Source: JTS-RE37 sp041744575 (GTDB lineage Bacteria; Bacteroidota; Bacteroidia; Flavobacteriales; Flavobacteriaceae). Taken from it: DNA of 12,124 nucleotides. The position numbers were made by a program, and so were the translations under genes. Under the pieces are notes generated by a model. It was not told the DNA's origin. It did not search any database and saw only the letters and a list, made by a program, of their open reading frames with translations. The stretch spans positions 1-12,124 of the forward strand of contig JBGTKP010000014.1 of the NCBI GenBank assembly GCA_041744575.1, given 5' to 3'. This document shows, piece after piece, positions 1 through 7,357 of the stretch (the stretch's first letter is position 1; every line of letters starts with the position of its first letter).

Positions 1-995
1 CCTCCACTCCCGCCGCCCAGGCCGCTAAGGTCAATAGGGGTAACAATGCCACCTTCGGTAATATTCAGTGTAGTCCCCGTCAGGGTGGCAGCGGTTATGA
101 GTTCATTTCCAATAACGCCGTCCGCTTCCGTAAAGTTAGAACTGATCACATAAGGTGTCGCCACAGTCCCTGTGCCGGTGATCGCAATGTTCGCCCCGGC
201 GGTGAGACGGGTATCGGAGCCGTCTGCCACAGGAAGCGCTACGCTGTTTGCTCCGGAGATGGAGAGCTGGTTCCCCGCTATGGACAGATTCTGGATCTCA
301 TTGGTGGCGAGCTTATCCCCATCGGCAGCAATGGCCACCGTATTGGCCGCGATGGCAGCAGACAAAGGGTCATCATCGTAAAACGCCCCCCCATTATCAA
401 TGATCGCGTTCCCGGCCTGCCCGCTAACCACGTTGGCCCCGGTGATGAACCCCGCATCATTGAAAAAATCATTGAGGGTTACAAAATTGTAATCGATCTC
501 CGCGTCGGTCACCGTGTTGTCCTGCAGCTCCTCACTCCCCACCGAATCCGGTGCCAGCTTGTCCGCAGTGATGGAGTTGTTCTGTATGTCCACACTGCTG
601 ATACTGAAGTCCACAATGTTCTCACTGGAGATCTCACCGACTTCAAAATTGAGGTTATCACCTTCTTCCGTAATCACTACGGTGGGAGCAGGGTTCACCA
701 CAGCATCCGCGGTAAAGGTCAGGGCCAGGGAATCGCACAGGTTGATCCATGCGGTCCCGTCAAAATAAAAGATACACTGCGCGTCAGTATTGTAGACCAG
801 GGCCCCCTGAGAAGGCACCAGACTATTCATTTGTTGCTCCGAGATCCGGGTGATAACCAGCACCCGGTTCGCGCTCTCCAGTTCCAGGACGGAAACAGGA
901 TGTATGTTCTGGGGATTATCCCCTATTTTTATCTGGGCGGAAAGGGCATGGCACAGGGTAAGGCATAGCCCTGCAAGGACGAGTTTCATTTGCAT
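1..995 (-). CDS. Large secreted repeat-rich surface protein, fibre/adhesin-like (3' part beyond the left edge)
   Basis: An open frame of 331 codons runs from ATG at 995 (a second in-frame ATG is at 989) off the left edge without a stop. Residues 1-21 form a signal peptide (basic start, hydrophobic core, ending ALSAQ). Residues 22-88 hold an N-terminal module seen in many flavobacterial surface proteins: a stretch like VSVLELESANRVLVITRIS, then GALVYNTD, then a Cys74/Cys87 pair around a FYFDGTAWINLC segment. Residues 89-331 are low in Cys and aromatics and rich in Asn, Thr, Ser, Ile and Gly, with short repeats such as NSITADKLAPDSV, IAITGTGTVATPYVI and LNITEGG, as in beta-helical tail-fibre or adhesin stalks. 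The last visible residues are glycine-rich. The likely role is a cell-surface fibre or adhesin; the ligand is unknown. The C-terminus, where a sorting domain would lie, is not visible. Divergently transcribed from the gene at 1275. Confidence 0.85.
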   Translation of the reverse strand, partial: MQMKLVLAGLCLTLCHALSAQIKIGDNPQNIHPVSVLELESANRVLVITRISEQQMNSLVPSQGALVYNTDAQCIFYFDGTAWINLCDSLALTFTADAVVNPAPTVVITEEGDNLNFEVGEISSENIVDFSISSVDIQNNSITADKLAPDSVGSEELQDNTVTDAEIDYNFVTLNDFFNDAGFITGANVVSGQAGNAIIDNGGAFYDDDPLSAAIAANTVAIAADGDKLATNEIQNLSIAGNQLSISGANSVALPVADGSDTRLTAGANIAITGTGTVATPYVISSNFTEADGVIGNELITAATLTGTTLNITEGGIVTPIDLSGLGGGSG

Positions 996-1031
996 ACTGA
1001 ATCTATTTAAATTCCAGGTTCTCAGGACTCA

Positions 1032-1062
1032 CAAAAGTAAAATTATATCTCCAAAATGCTAA
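1032..1062 (-). promoter_or_regulatory. Candidate promoter for the surface-protein gene
   Basis: On the minus strand, TACTTTTG (1039 to 1032) matches the Bacteroidota -7 element TAnnTTTG exactly. TTAG (1062 to 1059) lies 19 bases upstream as a near match to the -33 TTG-type element. The gap to the ATG at 995 is 36 bases, the longest clear leader in the window. Confidence 0.6.
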
Positions 1063-1081
1063 CTTTATACCCTGAAATGCG

Positions 1082-1099
1082 CCTTTCAGCGGTGAAAGG
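1082..1099. other. Stem-loop in the divergent intergenic region
   Basis: CCTTTCA and TGAAAGG form a perfect 7-base stem with a GCGG loop. It has no T-run on either side, so it is not an obvious terminator. It lies upstream of the promoters of both flanking genes; an operator or structural role is possible but unproven. Confidence 0.3.
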
Positions 1100-1231
1100 T
1101 CAGCCATGGCCCGGAATGCCCTAAAATAGGGATCTTACCTGCAGACGGCCAGCGTTTTTCCAGCTTTCTGACGGACGCCCGGGAAAGATTAACATAAGTT
1201 TATTGCAGCGAGATTTTTTTATGAAACTTAG

Positions 1232-1261
1232 TTGCATTTTCTTTATGGCACTATAGATTTC
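1232..1261 (+). promoter_or_regulatory. Candidate promoter for the exported-protein cluster
   Basis: TTG (1232-1234) is followed after 19 bases by TAGATTTC (1254-1261), one mismatch from TAnnTTTG. The start codon at 1275 is only 13 bases beyond the -7 element, so the leader would be under 10 bases. Confidence 0.55.
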
Positions 1262-1274
1262 AACGCTAAGGCCT

Positions 1275-2027
1275 ATGACTTCAAAATCGACCCTGCTGGT
1301 CCTTTTGGCTTTTCTCGCTGCCGGATTGCTTTCGGCCCAGGAAGGGGAACGCAGGTTACTCAGGGGGCAGGTCCTGTACCGAAATGCTTTTGTTCCGAAC
1401 GAAGATGTGATCAACACCACTTCTGAGATGGCCACCATCACCAATGATAACGGGGAGTTCGCCATTATGGTAAAAGCCGGGGATGAACTCGTATTCACCG
1501 CCATCAACTACCAGCTGGAGATCGTCACCATCACCGAAGCCATCCTTGAAAGGAACCGGCTGGTAGTCGAAGTCAATGAAAAGGTTACCGCCCTCGAGGA
1601 AGTGACTGTGAGCCCGGAGAACCAGGCCAGATTTATCGAACTTCAGAATGAAGATTTCAAGCAGTATGAATATGAGACAGACCAATCGGCTGAAGTGATC
1701 AATATAGCGCAGGATGAAACGGTAAGGGGGATGCGTGACGGTCTTAATTTTGTCAATATTTACAAGGCCCTTTTTACTTCGCGCAATACCTCCGGAGACG
1801 CCAGGCAACCATTGAAAGTCAGTGAAGTACTGCGGTCGGTTTATGATGATGATTTTTTTGTTACTGACCTCAAAATTCCGCAAGCCAATATTGATGACTT
1901 TCTGGTGTACTGTGATGCGAAGCTGCCACCCCAATCGCTGCTGAGAAAAGACAATGAATTTCAGCTCATTGATTTTCTGGTTACTCAGAGCGAGTCGTAC
2001 CTAAAGGTAACGGATGCAAAGGATTAA
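1275..2027 (+). CDS. Exported protein with carboxypeptidase-regulatory-like domain (first of a tandem pair)
   Basis: The 250-residue product begins with a signal peptide (residues 1-21, ending LLSAQ). Residues 29-105 look like a carboxypeptidase-regulatory-like beta-sandwich: GQVLYRNAFVPNEDV, ATITNDNGEF, then GDELVFTAINYQ. This domain caps many Bacteroidota TonB-dependent receptors. It is followed by LEEVTVSP (107-114), which resembles the TonB-box strand after that domain in SusC-type receptors, but no plug or barrel follows. The C-terminal part contains LKIPQANIDDFLVYC (199-213), which recurs in the next gene, so the two are paralogs. No enzyme active site is apparent. The function is unknown; it is probably periplasmic or outer-membrane associated. 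It overlaps the next gene by 14 bases, implying one transcript. The ATG at 1275 is chosen because it directly precedes the signal peptide. Confidence 0.85.
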   Translation: MTSKSTLLVLLAFLAAGLLSAQEGERRLLRGQVLYRNAFVPNEDVINTTSEMATITNDNGEFAIMVKAGDELVFTAINYQLEIVTITEAILERNRLVVEVNEKVTALEEVTVSPENQARFIELQNEDFKQYEYETDQSAEVINIAQDETVRGMRDGLNFVNIYKALFTSRNTSGDARQPLKVSEVLRSVYDDDFFVTDLKIPQANIDDFLVYCDAKLPPQSLLRKDNEFQLIDFLVTQSESYLKVTDAKD

Positions 2028-2790
2028 ACTGCTCCCGGGCTTTGTTTGCATTTTCTCCCTTACCGGTTTGCATCATCTTTCGGGCCAGCAACTGGAAGGA
2101 AGGGTTATAAGTGATGGGAAAGGCGTACCGGATGTTCATGTTATGAACAGCACGGCCGGGAAGGCTACCATCACCGGGGAAGAAGGCCAGTTCAGCCTTC
2201 CGGTTCATCTAAATGATACCCTGCTGTTTTCGGCTGTGCAATTTCAAAGGAAAGTTGTGGTGGTCACCGGGCCCCTGCTGGAAAGCAGGTATATCATAGT
2301 GCCACTCGAAGAATTTGTGAATGAACTGGATGAGGTGGTATTACGGCCCTATAACCTTTCAGGTGACCTGGCCATTGATATGGAAAGTATGCAAACCGGA
2401 CAATTGGTTTCCGCTACGACCCTCGGCCTGCCAAATGTCCATGTCAAACCCATGATGCAGAGTGATCGCCTGCTGAAAGAGGCTACCTCAGGACCTGGTA
2501 TCCCACTCAATCCGCTTCTTAACGCGATCAGTGGTCGTACCAAAATGCTTAAAAAAAGAGTGGCAAGAGACCATAAGTACCTGCAATCTGAGAAGGTCCG
2601 GGGGTATTTTGCAGATAGTCTGTATGAACAGCAGCTTGGAATTCCTCAAGAGAAGATCGCAGATTTTATTTATTTCTGTGAGGTGGACAGCAGCTTTGAC
2701 TCACTCGTGCAGTCGGATGATACCATGGCCCTCTGGGAAATGTTAAGAAGAAAAAGCGCTGTGTATAAAAGCGATAATAACCTGGACTGA
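2014..2790 (+). CDS. Exported protein with carboxypeptidase-regulatory-like domain (second of a tandem pair)
   Basis: The 258-residue product has a signal peptide (about residues 1-25, ending HHLSGQ). Residues 28-104 repeat the carboxypeptidase-regulatory-like pattern (LEGRVISDGKGVPDVHV, ATITGEEGQFSL, DTLLFSAVQFQ). LDEVVLRP follows at 105-112, in the same place as LEEVTVSP in its upstream neighbour. A variable middle (about 113-180) leads to a C-terminal module with LGIPQEKIADFIYFC (208-222), matching the neighbour including its conserved Cys and the DF pair. The pair therefore arose by duplication and has diverged strongly. The start lies inside the end of the previous gene, with AAAGG about 6 bases upstream, one of the few Shine-Dalgarno-like sites here; translational coupling is likely. 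No catalytic motif is seen and the function is unknown. Confidence 0.85.
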   Translation: MQRIKLLPGFVCIFSLTGLHHLSGQQLEGRVISDGKGVPDVHVMNSTAGKATITGEEGQFSLPVHLNDTLLFSAVQFQRKVVVVTGPLLESRYIIVPLEEFVNELDEVVLRPYNLSGDLAIDMESMQTGQLVSATTLGLPNVHVKPMMQSDRLLKEATSGPGIPLNPLLNAISGRTKMLKKRVARDHKYLQSEKVRGYFADSLYEQQLGIPQEKIADFIYFCEVDSSFDSLVQSDDTMALWEMLRRKSAVYKSDNNLD

Positions 2791-2851
2791 CCGGCAGGTC
2801 AAACCCCCTGGAATTTCTGGTATAGCTATTGTGATGATGTAATTCTAATGT

Positions 2852-3370
2852 ATGCGAATGCGATTGTTTAAGAGGGCTTTGCTATTGTGTATCGCGCCGC
2901 TTATGGCCTTTGGAACTTTACATGAGTTCTATTTAAGCGTTACCAATATCAATTATTCGGAAAAGGACCGGAGCCTGCAGATCACCAGCAGAATATTTAT
3001 TGATGATCTGCAGGCCGTTCTCTTGGAGCGTTACGGAACCAATACCCGGCTTGCGACAGAAAAAGAAGCCGAAAATACAGACGAATTGCTGGGCAAATAT
3101 ATGAAGGCCCGCTTTGCGATCCTTATAGATGGTCAGGAGCAGGAGGTCAGCTTTCTGGGCAAAAAATACGACAATGACATCGCAGTGTGTTATCTGGAGG
3201 TGAGTGGCGTCCGTCCGTCCGAAGGACTTTCGCTGGAAGTACGGAATGAACTCCTGACGGATTTATACTCGGAACAACAAAACCTTGTCCACTTCAGAAT
3301 TGGGGAGATAAAAAAGAGCTTCGTTCTTGTCAAAGAGCAGCCAAATGGTATGTTAAACTGGCCGGAATAG
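2852..3370 (+). CDS. DUF6702-like exported protein
   Basis: The product is 172 residues, with a hydrophobic N-terminal signal (about 1-20: basic MRMRLFKR, then ALLLCIAPLMAFG). The mature part starts LHEFYLSVTNINYSEKDRSL and continues LQITSRIFIDDLQAVLLERYG, FLGKKYDNDIAVCYLEV and a late QQNLVHFRIGE, the pattern I associate with the flavobacterial DUF6702 family. It is predicted to be all-beta and periplasmic or outer-membrane associated, with no enzymatic motif. In flavobacteria this family often sits beside an M1 peptidase gene, as here; that statement is from memory. It lies 61 bases after the previous gene without a terminator, so it probably belongs to the same operon. ATG at 2858 is an equally good start, two codons downstream. 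The biochemical role is unknown. Confidence 0.8.
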   Translation: MRMRLFKRALLLCIAPLMAFGTLHEFYLSVTNINYSEKDRSLQITSRIFIDDLQAVLLERYGTNTRLATEKEAENTDELLGKYMKARFAILIDGQEQEVSFLGKKYDNDIAVCYLEVSGVRPSEGLSLEVRNELLTDLYSEQQNLVHFRIGEIKKSFVLVKEQPNGMLNWPE

Positions 3371-3422
3371 GCAGGCTATCTGTATTATTTATGTAATTTT
3401 CGGCAGGTTAAAAATGAAATAG

Positions 3423-5735
3423 ATGATGAATCAAATCAAGTACAGCCTGGGATCGCTCATTTTGCTGTTTTCAGCCCTGGCTGTTGCCCAGGAAGAAGCC
3501 CCAAAGGAACGTGAACCTGGGCATTACAACCAAAATAAATTCAAACAGCTTTACGAAGAATTTGCCACGCCTAATACCTACCGCTCCGCTTCCGGAGCCC
3601 CTGGCCCCGATTATTACCAGCAGCAGGCCGATTATAAAATGGATGTTGAACTGGATGATAAAAATGCCAGGCTTGATGGGGTGGAAACAGTCACCTACCA
3701 CAACAATTCTCCTGATGAACTCGAGTTCCTTTGGCTGCAACTCGATCAGAATGTACGGACCAAGGATACAAAGTCTGCACTGAGAAACCCGGAAGTTATA
3801 CCGGAGGCCAGCGAAGCCGAAGATTTTGCCAATCAGTTTATCAACCCTCCTTTTGATGGAGGATTCCACATAGAGTACCTGAAGGATGCCAATGGAAAGG
3901 CGCTTCCGTACACCATCAACCAGACGATGATGCGCGTAGACCTTCCGCAACCGCTGAAAAGCGGGGAGCAGATCTCCTTTTCTGTTAAATGGTGGTATCA
4001 TATTCCGGATCACACCGTCAACCGGGCCCGTTCCGGCTACGAATATTTTAAAAAGGATGGGAACAGGGCCTATGTGATTGCCCAGTTCTTTCCGAGAATG
4101 GCAGTATACAGCGACGTTGAGGGTTGGCAGAACCATCAGTTCTGGGGCAATGGGGAATTTGCGCTCCCCTTCGGAAACTACGAAGTGAATATCACTGTTC
4201 CTGCGGATCATGTCCTTGATGGAACAGGGGAATTGCAAAACAGGAGCGAAGTCTTTTCGAAGGAAATGATGACCCGGTATGAAAAGGCCAAAAAGTCCTT
4301 TAATACCCCTGTGGTGATCGTGACCCAGGCAGAAGCTGAGGCTGCGGAAAAATCCTTTTCGGATAAAAAGAAGACATGGCGGTTAAAGGCCGAGAATGTA
4401 CGGGACTTTGCATTTGCCACATCCCGGAAGTTTATCTGGGACATGCAGGCAGTCAAACTGGGCAACCGGGAAGTGATGGCCGTTTCTATTTACCCAAAGG
4501 AAGGGAATCCGTTATGGGAAGAAATGTCTACCAAAGCGGTAGTCCAGACCTTGCGTTCCTATTCTGCCCATACCTTTAATTATCCGTATCATAAAGCCAT
4601 CTCTGTTCATGCCAAAAATCAGGGGATGGAATATCCCATGATTTGCTGGAATTATGGCAGGCCCAATGAAGATGGCACCTATTCCGATAAAGTCAAATAC
4701 GGCATGCTCAGTGTCATCATTCACGAAGTGGGGCATAACTTTTTCCCCATGATCGTGAATTCTGATGAAAGGCAGTGGGGCTGGATGGATGAAGGCCTGA
4801 ATACTTTTATGCAATACATGACGGAACAGGAATTTGGGGAAGCGAATCCCGAGATCATCGCTCCCAATACCAAATACCCTTCAAAGAGGGGAGATCCTGA
4901 TAAAATAGTACCTTACATGGCCGGGGATCAAAGCACCATCGCCCCTATCATGTCAAATCCTGAAAATGTCTATCAGCTGGGTCCCAACGCTTATGGCAAG
5001 CCGGCTACCGCCCTGAACATTTTGCGTGAGACGGTCATGGGACGGGAGTTATTTGATCATGCTTTCAGGACCTATGCCAACCGGTGGAAATTCAAGCATC
5101 CGACCCCTGAAGATTTTTTCCGCACCATGGAAGATGCTTCGGCAGTCGACCTGGACTGGTACTGGAGAGGCTGGTTCTACACCACCGACTATGTGGATAT
5201 AGGGGTGAAGGGAATTAAGAAATATTATGTATCTGACCAACCCTCACCTGAGTTGAAAGAATACATGGCTGCTCAGAATATTAACCCGGCAGACCTGCCA
5301 CCTTTGGTGTATCTGTCAGAAGATGACGGCTCCGGTACCGATCCTGATCTGAAGGGAAAAGCGTCTATGGATGCTTCCACCACCCTGAAGGAATTCATGA
5401 TGGATAATCTGACGGAAGAACAGCGGTCCAATGTAAGGAATCCGAAGTTTTTTTACGAGGTGACTTTTGACAAACCGGGAGGTCTGCCCATGCCATTGAT
5501 TGTGGAGTACACCTACGCTGACGGGTCAAAGGAAAACATTACGTATCCTCCGGAAATCTGGCGTAAAAATGATAAGGAGGTAAGCCGGATCATTGCCTCC
5601 ACCAAAGAGCTTACAGGGGTCATAGTCGATCCCAAAGCCGTAACCGCGGACATTGATGTTTCTAATAATTCCTGGCCGAAAAAGGAGCAGAAATCTGATT
5701 TTGACCAGTTTAAAGAAGAGATCAAGGGAAAATAG
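3423..5735 (+). CDS. Exported M1-family zinc metallopeptidase (aminopeptidase)
   Basis: The 770-residue product carries a signal peptide (residues 1-23, ending LAVAQ). The N-terminal beta domain (about 55-330) begins YKMDVELDDKNARLDGVETV, as in M1 aminopeptidases. Catalytic residues are intact: the substrate-binding GMEYP (401-405, the GAMEN equivalent), the zinc motif HEVGH (434-438) and the third ligand Glu457 after 18 residues (HEXXH-X18-E), with Glu435 as general base. Tyr524 in AYGKP is a good candidate for the transition-state tyrosine. It should release N-terminal residues from peptides outside the cytoplasm. The C-terminal region (about 600-770) is more polar and Lys-rich at the end, with no recognisable sorting domain. 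ATGATG gives two possible starts (3423 or 3426); a three-codon ORF (ATGAAATAG) ends just before. A terminator follows at 5762. Last gene of the exported-protein cluster. Confidence 0.95.
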   Translation: MMNQIKYSLGSLILLFSALAVAQEEAPKEREPGHYNQNKFKQLYEEFATPNTYRSASGAPGPDYYQQQADYKMDVELDDKNARLDGVETVTYHNNSPDELEFLWLQLDQNVRTKDTKSALRNPEVIPEASEAEDFANQFINPPFDGGFHIEYLKDANGKALPYTINQTMMRVDLPQPLKSGEQISFSVKWWYHIPDHTVNRARSGYEYFKKDGNRAYVIAQFFPRMAVYSDVEGWQNHQFWGNGEFALPFGNYEVNITVPADHVLDGTGELQNRSEVFSKEMMTRYEKAKKSFNTPVVIVTQAEAEAAEKSFSDKKKTWRLKAENVRDFAFATSRKFIWDMQAVKLGNREVMAVSIYPKEGNPLWEEMSTKAVVQTLRSYSAHTFNYPYHKAISVHAKNQGMEYPMICWNYGRPNEDGTYSDKVKYGMLSVIIHEVGHNFFPMIVNSDERQWGWMDEGLNTFMQYMTEQEFGEANPEIIAPNTKYPSKRGDPDKIVPYMAGDQSTIAPIMSNPENVYQLGPNAYGKPATALNILRETVMGRELFDHAFRTYANRWKFKHPTPEDFFRTMEDASAVDLDWYWRGWFYTTDYVDIGVKGIKKYYVSDQPSPELKEYMAAQNINPADLPPLVYLSEDDGSGTDPDLKGKASMDASTTLKEFMMDNLTEEQRSNVRNPKFFYEVTFDKPGGLPMPLIVEYTYADGSKENITYPPEIWRKNDKEVSRIIASTKELTGVIVDPKAVTADIDVSNNSWPKKEQKSDFDQFKEEIKGK

Positions 5736-5761
5736 ATCCGAAGTTGTTTATAGTATAAACG

Positions 5762-5795
5762 GGCCTGTCAGGATTTTGATCCGGTCAGGCCTTTT
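5762..5795 (+). terminator. Stem-loop terminator after the M1 peptidase gene
   Basis: GGCCTG (5762-5767) pairs with CAGGCC (5786-5791); an inner GGAT/ATCC stem closes a short TTTG loop, with two mismatches between the stems. TTTT follows directly. Placed 26 bases after the peptidase stop codon and before the tatA promoter. Confidence 0.8.
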
Positions 5796-5810
5796 GTCTG
5801 CCAACTTCAT

Positions 5811-5818
5811 TATATTTG
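5811..5818 (+). promoter_or_regulatory. -7 promoter element for tatA
   Basis: TATATTTG matches TAnnTTTG exactly. No good -33 element is found at the usual spacing; TTTTG at 5792-5796 is only 14 bases upstream. The tatA start is 4 bases beyond the element, so transcription may begin at or next to the ATG. Confidence 0.55.
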
Positions 5819-5822
5819 TAGT

Positions 5823-6104
5823 ATGTATGCAGGTGTTTTTTTGTTTATCAGTGGGGCTGAAATATTCTTTATCCTGTTTATCGTGGTAATGGTATTTGGG
5901 GCGGATAAAATCCCGGGTATCGCCAAGACCCTGGGGAAAGGAATGCGTCAATTAAAGGACGCGACGGAGGATATCAAACAGGAAATTCATAAAAGTGCTG
6001 AAAAGCAGGGAATTGATACCAGTTTTACAAAGGATATCCAGAAAGAATTGGAACAGGTTAAAAAGAATGTTTCCGATGCCGCCGGGTCTGTGAAAAGGAA
6101 ATAA
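5823..6104 (+). CDS. tatA: Twin-arginine translocase subunit TatA/E
   Basis: The 93-residue product has the TatA layout. A single N-terminal membrane helix (about residues 11-26, SGAEIFFILFIVVMVFG) is followed by the hinge GADKIP (26-31), an amphipathic helix rich in Gly and Lys (IAKTLGKGMRQLKDATEDIK, 33-52), and a charged, probably unstructured tail. TatA oligomers form the pathway by which TatBC-recruited folded proteins with twin-arginine signals cross the inner membrane. No tatC is in the window. The ATG at 5823 lies almost on the promoter; a leaderless mRNA is possible, and the N-terminal MYAGVFLF is slightly longer than in many homologs, so a later TTG (5841) cannot be excluded. The next gene starts 9 bases after the stop. 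Confidence 0.92.
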   Translation: MYAGVFLFISGAEIFFILFIVVMVFGADKIPGIAKTLGKGMRQLKDATEDIKQEIHKSAEKQGIDTSFTKDIQKELEQVKKNVSDAAGSVKRK

Positions 6105-6113
6105 AACTCCAAT

Positions 6114-6689
6114 ATGCTGAAGCGAATTCTGGATTGGGACAGGGAAACCTTTATTTACCTCAACAGCCTTGGAATTGAACGCTACGACTTGTTCTGGTCC
6201 ACCATAACGGACTTTACGACCTGGATTCCCCTCTTCGTTTTATTCTTAATTCTGCTTTTTTACAGGAGTTCAAAAAAAGAAGCATGTCTCATGGCATTGG
6301 TTACCCTCCTTGTCCTGGCTGTTACCGTTCTGACCATGCAGATCACAAAGATCTATGTGGCGCGGTTGCGACCGAATAACGATGTGGAGATCAATACCCT
6401 GATCCGTATTTTAAAAAGCCCTGACAATTTCAGTTTCTTTTCAGGGCACGCGGCTTCATCCTTTGCCGTTACTACCGTCATTGTTTTATTCCTAAGGTCG
6501 AAATTCAGGTGGGTTTGGCTCTTTTACATCTGGCCCCTTCTTTTTGCCGCCAGCCGGATCTACGTAGGGGTACATTATCCTATAGACATCATGGTGGGTA
6601 TCGTGGTTGGGTTCCTGCTGGCCTTCCTTTTTCATTTCCTTTACCAAAGGCTCATCGTACCCTACATAAAGCCAATCCGTCCCGGATAG
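6114..6689 (+). CDS. PAP2-family membrane phosphatase
   Basis: The 191-residue product contains all three motifs of the PAP2 / acid phosphatase superfamily: K79 IYVARL RP (86-87), SGH (110-112) and SR (147-148) followed by H154 and D158 (SRIYVGVHYPID). His112 and His154 are the predicted phosphohistidine nucleophile and general acid. At least five hydrophobic segments surround the motifs, placing the active site at the periplasmic face of the inner membrane. Likely substrates are lipid phosphates such as undecaprenyl pyrophosphate or phosphatidic acid; sequence alone does not decide. Nine bases separate it from tatA, suggesting cotranscription. Its last 38 bases overlap the 3' end of the opposite-strand methyltransferase gene. 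Confidence 0.93.
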   Translation: MLKRILDWDRETFIYLNSLGIERYDLFWSTITDFTTWIPLFVLFLILLFYRSSKKEACLMALVTLLVLAVTVLTMQITKIYVARLRPNNDVEINTLIRILKSPDNFSFFSGHAASSFAVTTVIVLFLRSKFRWVWLFYIWPLLFAASRIYVGVHYPIDIMVGIVVGFLLAFLFHFLYQRLIVPYIKPIRPG

Positions 6690-7293
6690 GCAGCAGGACT
6701 GTTTCGACCCTGGGATCTGTACTCAATTTGTTGTTATATGCCTTCAGAACTTCTGTGGCCGTATCCTTCTGATCCGCCGCTTCGGCCACCTTCCCGGACC
6801 AAAGGACATTGTCCGAAATGATGATACTTCCCGGGCGTGTCTTCTTTAAGACCGCCTCAAAATAAGCCTCATATTCCGTTTTTTCGGCATCGATAAATAC
6901 CAGGTCAAAAATGACTTCTATTTGAGGAAGGAGGTTTAGGGCATCTCCGAGGTATGTTTTGATCCGGCCTTCAAAGCCGCCCTTCCTGAAATAGCGTTGC
7001 TGGATTTCTCTCAGTTCTTCATTTAAATCGATGGTATGCACTGTCCCGCCTTCAGAGAGTCCCTCGGCCAGACATAAGGCAGAATACCCGGTATAGGTCC
7101 CTATTTCGAGGATGTGCCGGGGCCGGACCATTTTCGAGATCATGCTGAGGATCCTTCCCTGGTAGTGCCCGCTCAGCATACGTGGCCTGAGTACCTTAAG
7201 ATGGGTTTCCCGGGAAAGTTCGCTGAGCAATTCCGGTTCGGCCGTGCTGTGTTGGGTAATATATTCCTCCAGATTCCGGGATATAAAGTGCAT
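6652..7293 (-). CDS. Class I SAM-dependent O-methyltransferase (caffeoyl-CoA OMT-like)
   Basis: The 213-residue product is a Methyltransf_3-type Rossmann methyltransferase. Motif I is ILEIGTYTGYSAL (61-73), the acidic strand-2 residue is in HTIDL (86-90), and the metal/substrate motif FIDAEK (133-138) is followed by SDNVLW (160-165); Asp135, Asp161 and Asn162 are the expected divalent-metal ligands. It should transfer a methyl group from SAM to a hydroxyl of a small, probably catechol-like substrate; the substrate is unknown. The start at 7293 (MHFISRNLEEYI) is preferred because bacterial relatives begin similarly and because a -7 element lies just upstream, between it and the earlier in-frame ATG at 7317. 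Its 3' end overlaps the PAP2 gene tail to tail. Confidence 0.92.
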   Translation of the reverse strand: MHFISRNLEEYITQHSTAEPELLSELSRETHLKVLRPRMLSGHYQGRILSMISKMVRPRHILEIGTYTGYSALCLAEGLSEGGTVHTIDLNEELREIQQRYFRKGGFEGRIKTYLGDALNLLPQIEVIFDLVFIDAEKTEYEAYFEAVLKKTRPGSIIISDNVLWSGKVAEAADQKDTATEVLKAYNNKLSTDPRVETVLLPIRDGLALCRVR

Positions 7294-7304
7294 GTTCTTT
7301 TTTT

Positions 7305-7336
7305 CAAAAATAGCCATTAATACAGTACCTTGGGAA
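7305..7336 (-). promoter_or_regulatory. Candidate promoter for the O-methyltransferase gene
   Basis: TATTTTTG on the minus strand (7312 to 7305) is an exact TAnnTTTG. TTC at 7336 to 7334, 21 bases upstream, is a weak -33 match. The element ends 11 bases before the ATG at 7293 and overlaps codons that an upstream start at 7317 would use, so it argues for the shorter protein. Confidence 0.55.
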
Positions 7337-7357
7337 CAGTAACCTGTTTGATAAGCG

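Noticed and set aside
1356..1934. 192-codon minus-strand open frame
   Set aside because: Antisense to the first carboxypeptidase-regulatory-like gene; no recognisable features.
3471..4238. 255-codon minus-strand open frame
   Set aside because: It lies entirely antisense to the M1 peptidase, whose motifs are intact, and its translation shows no signal or family pattern.
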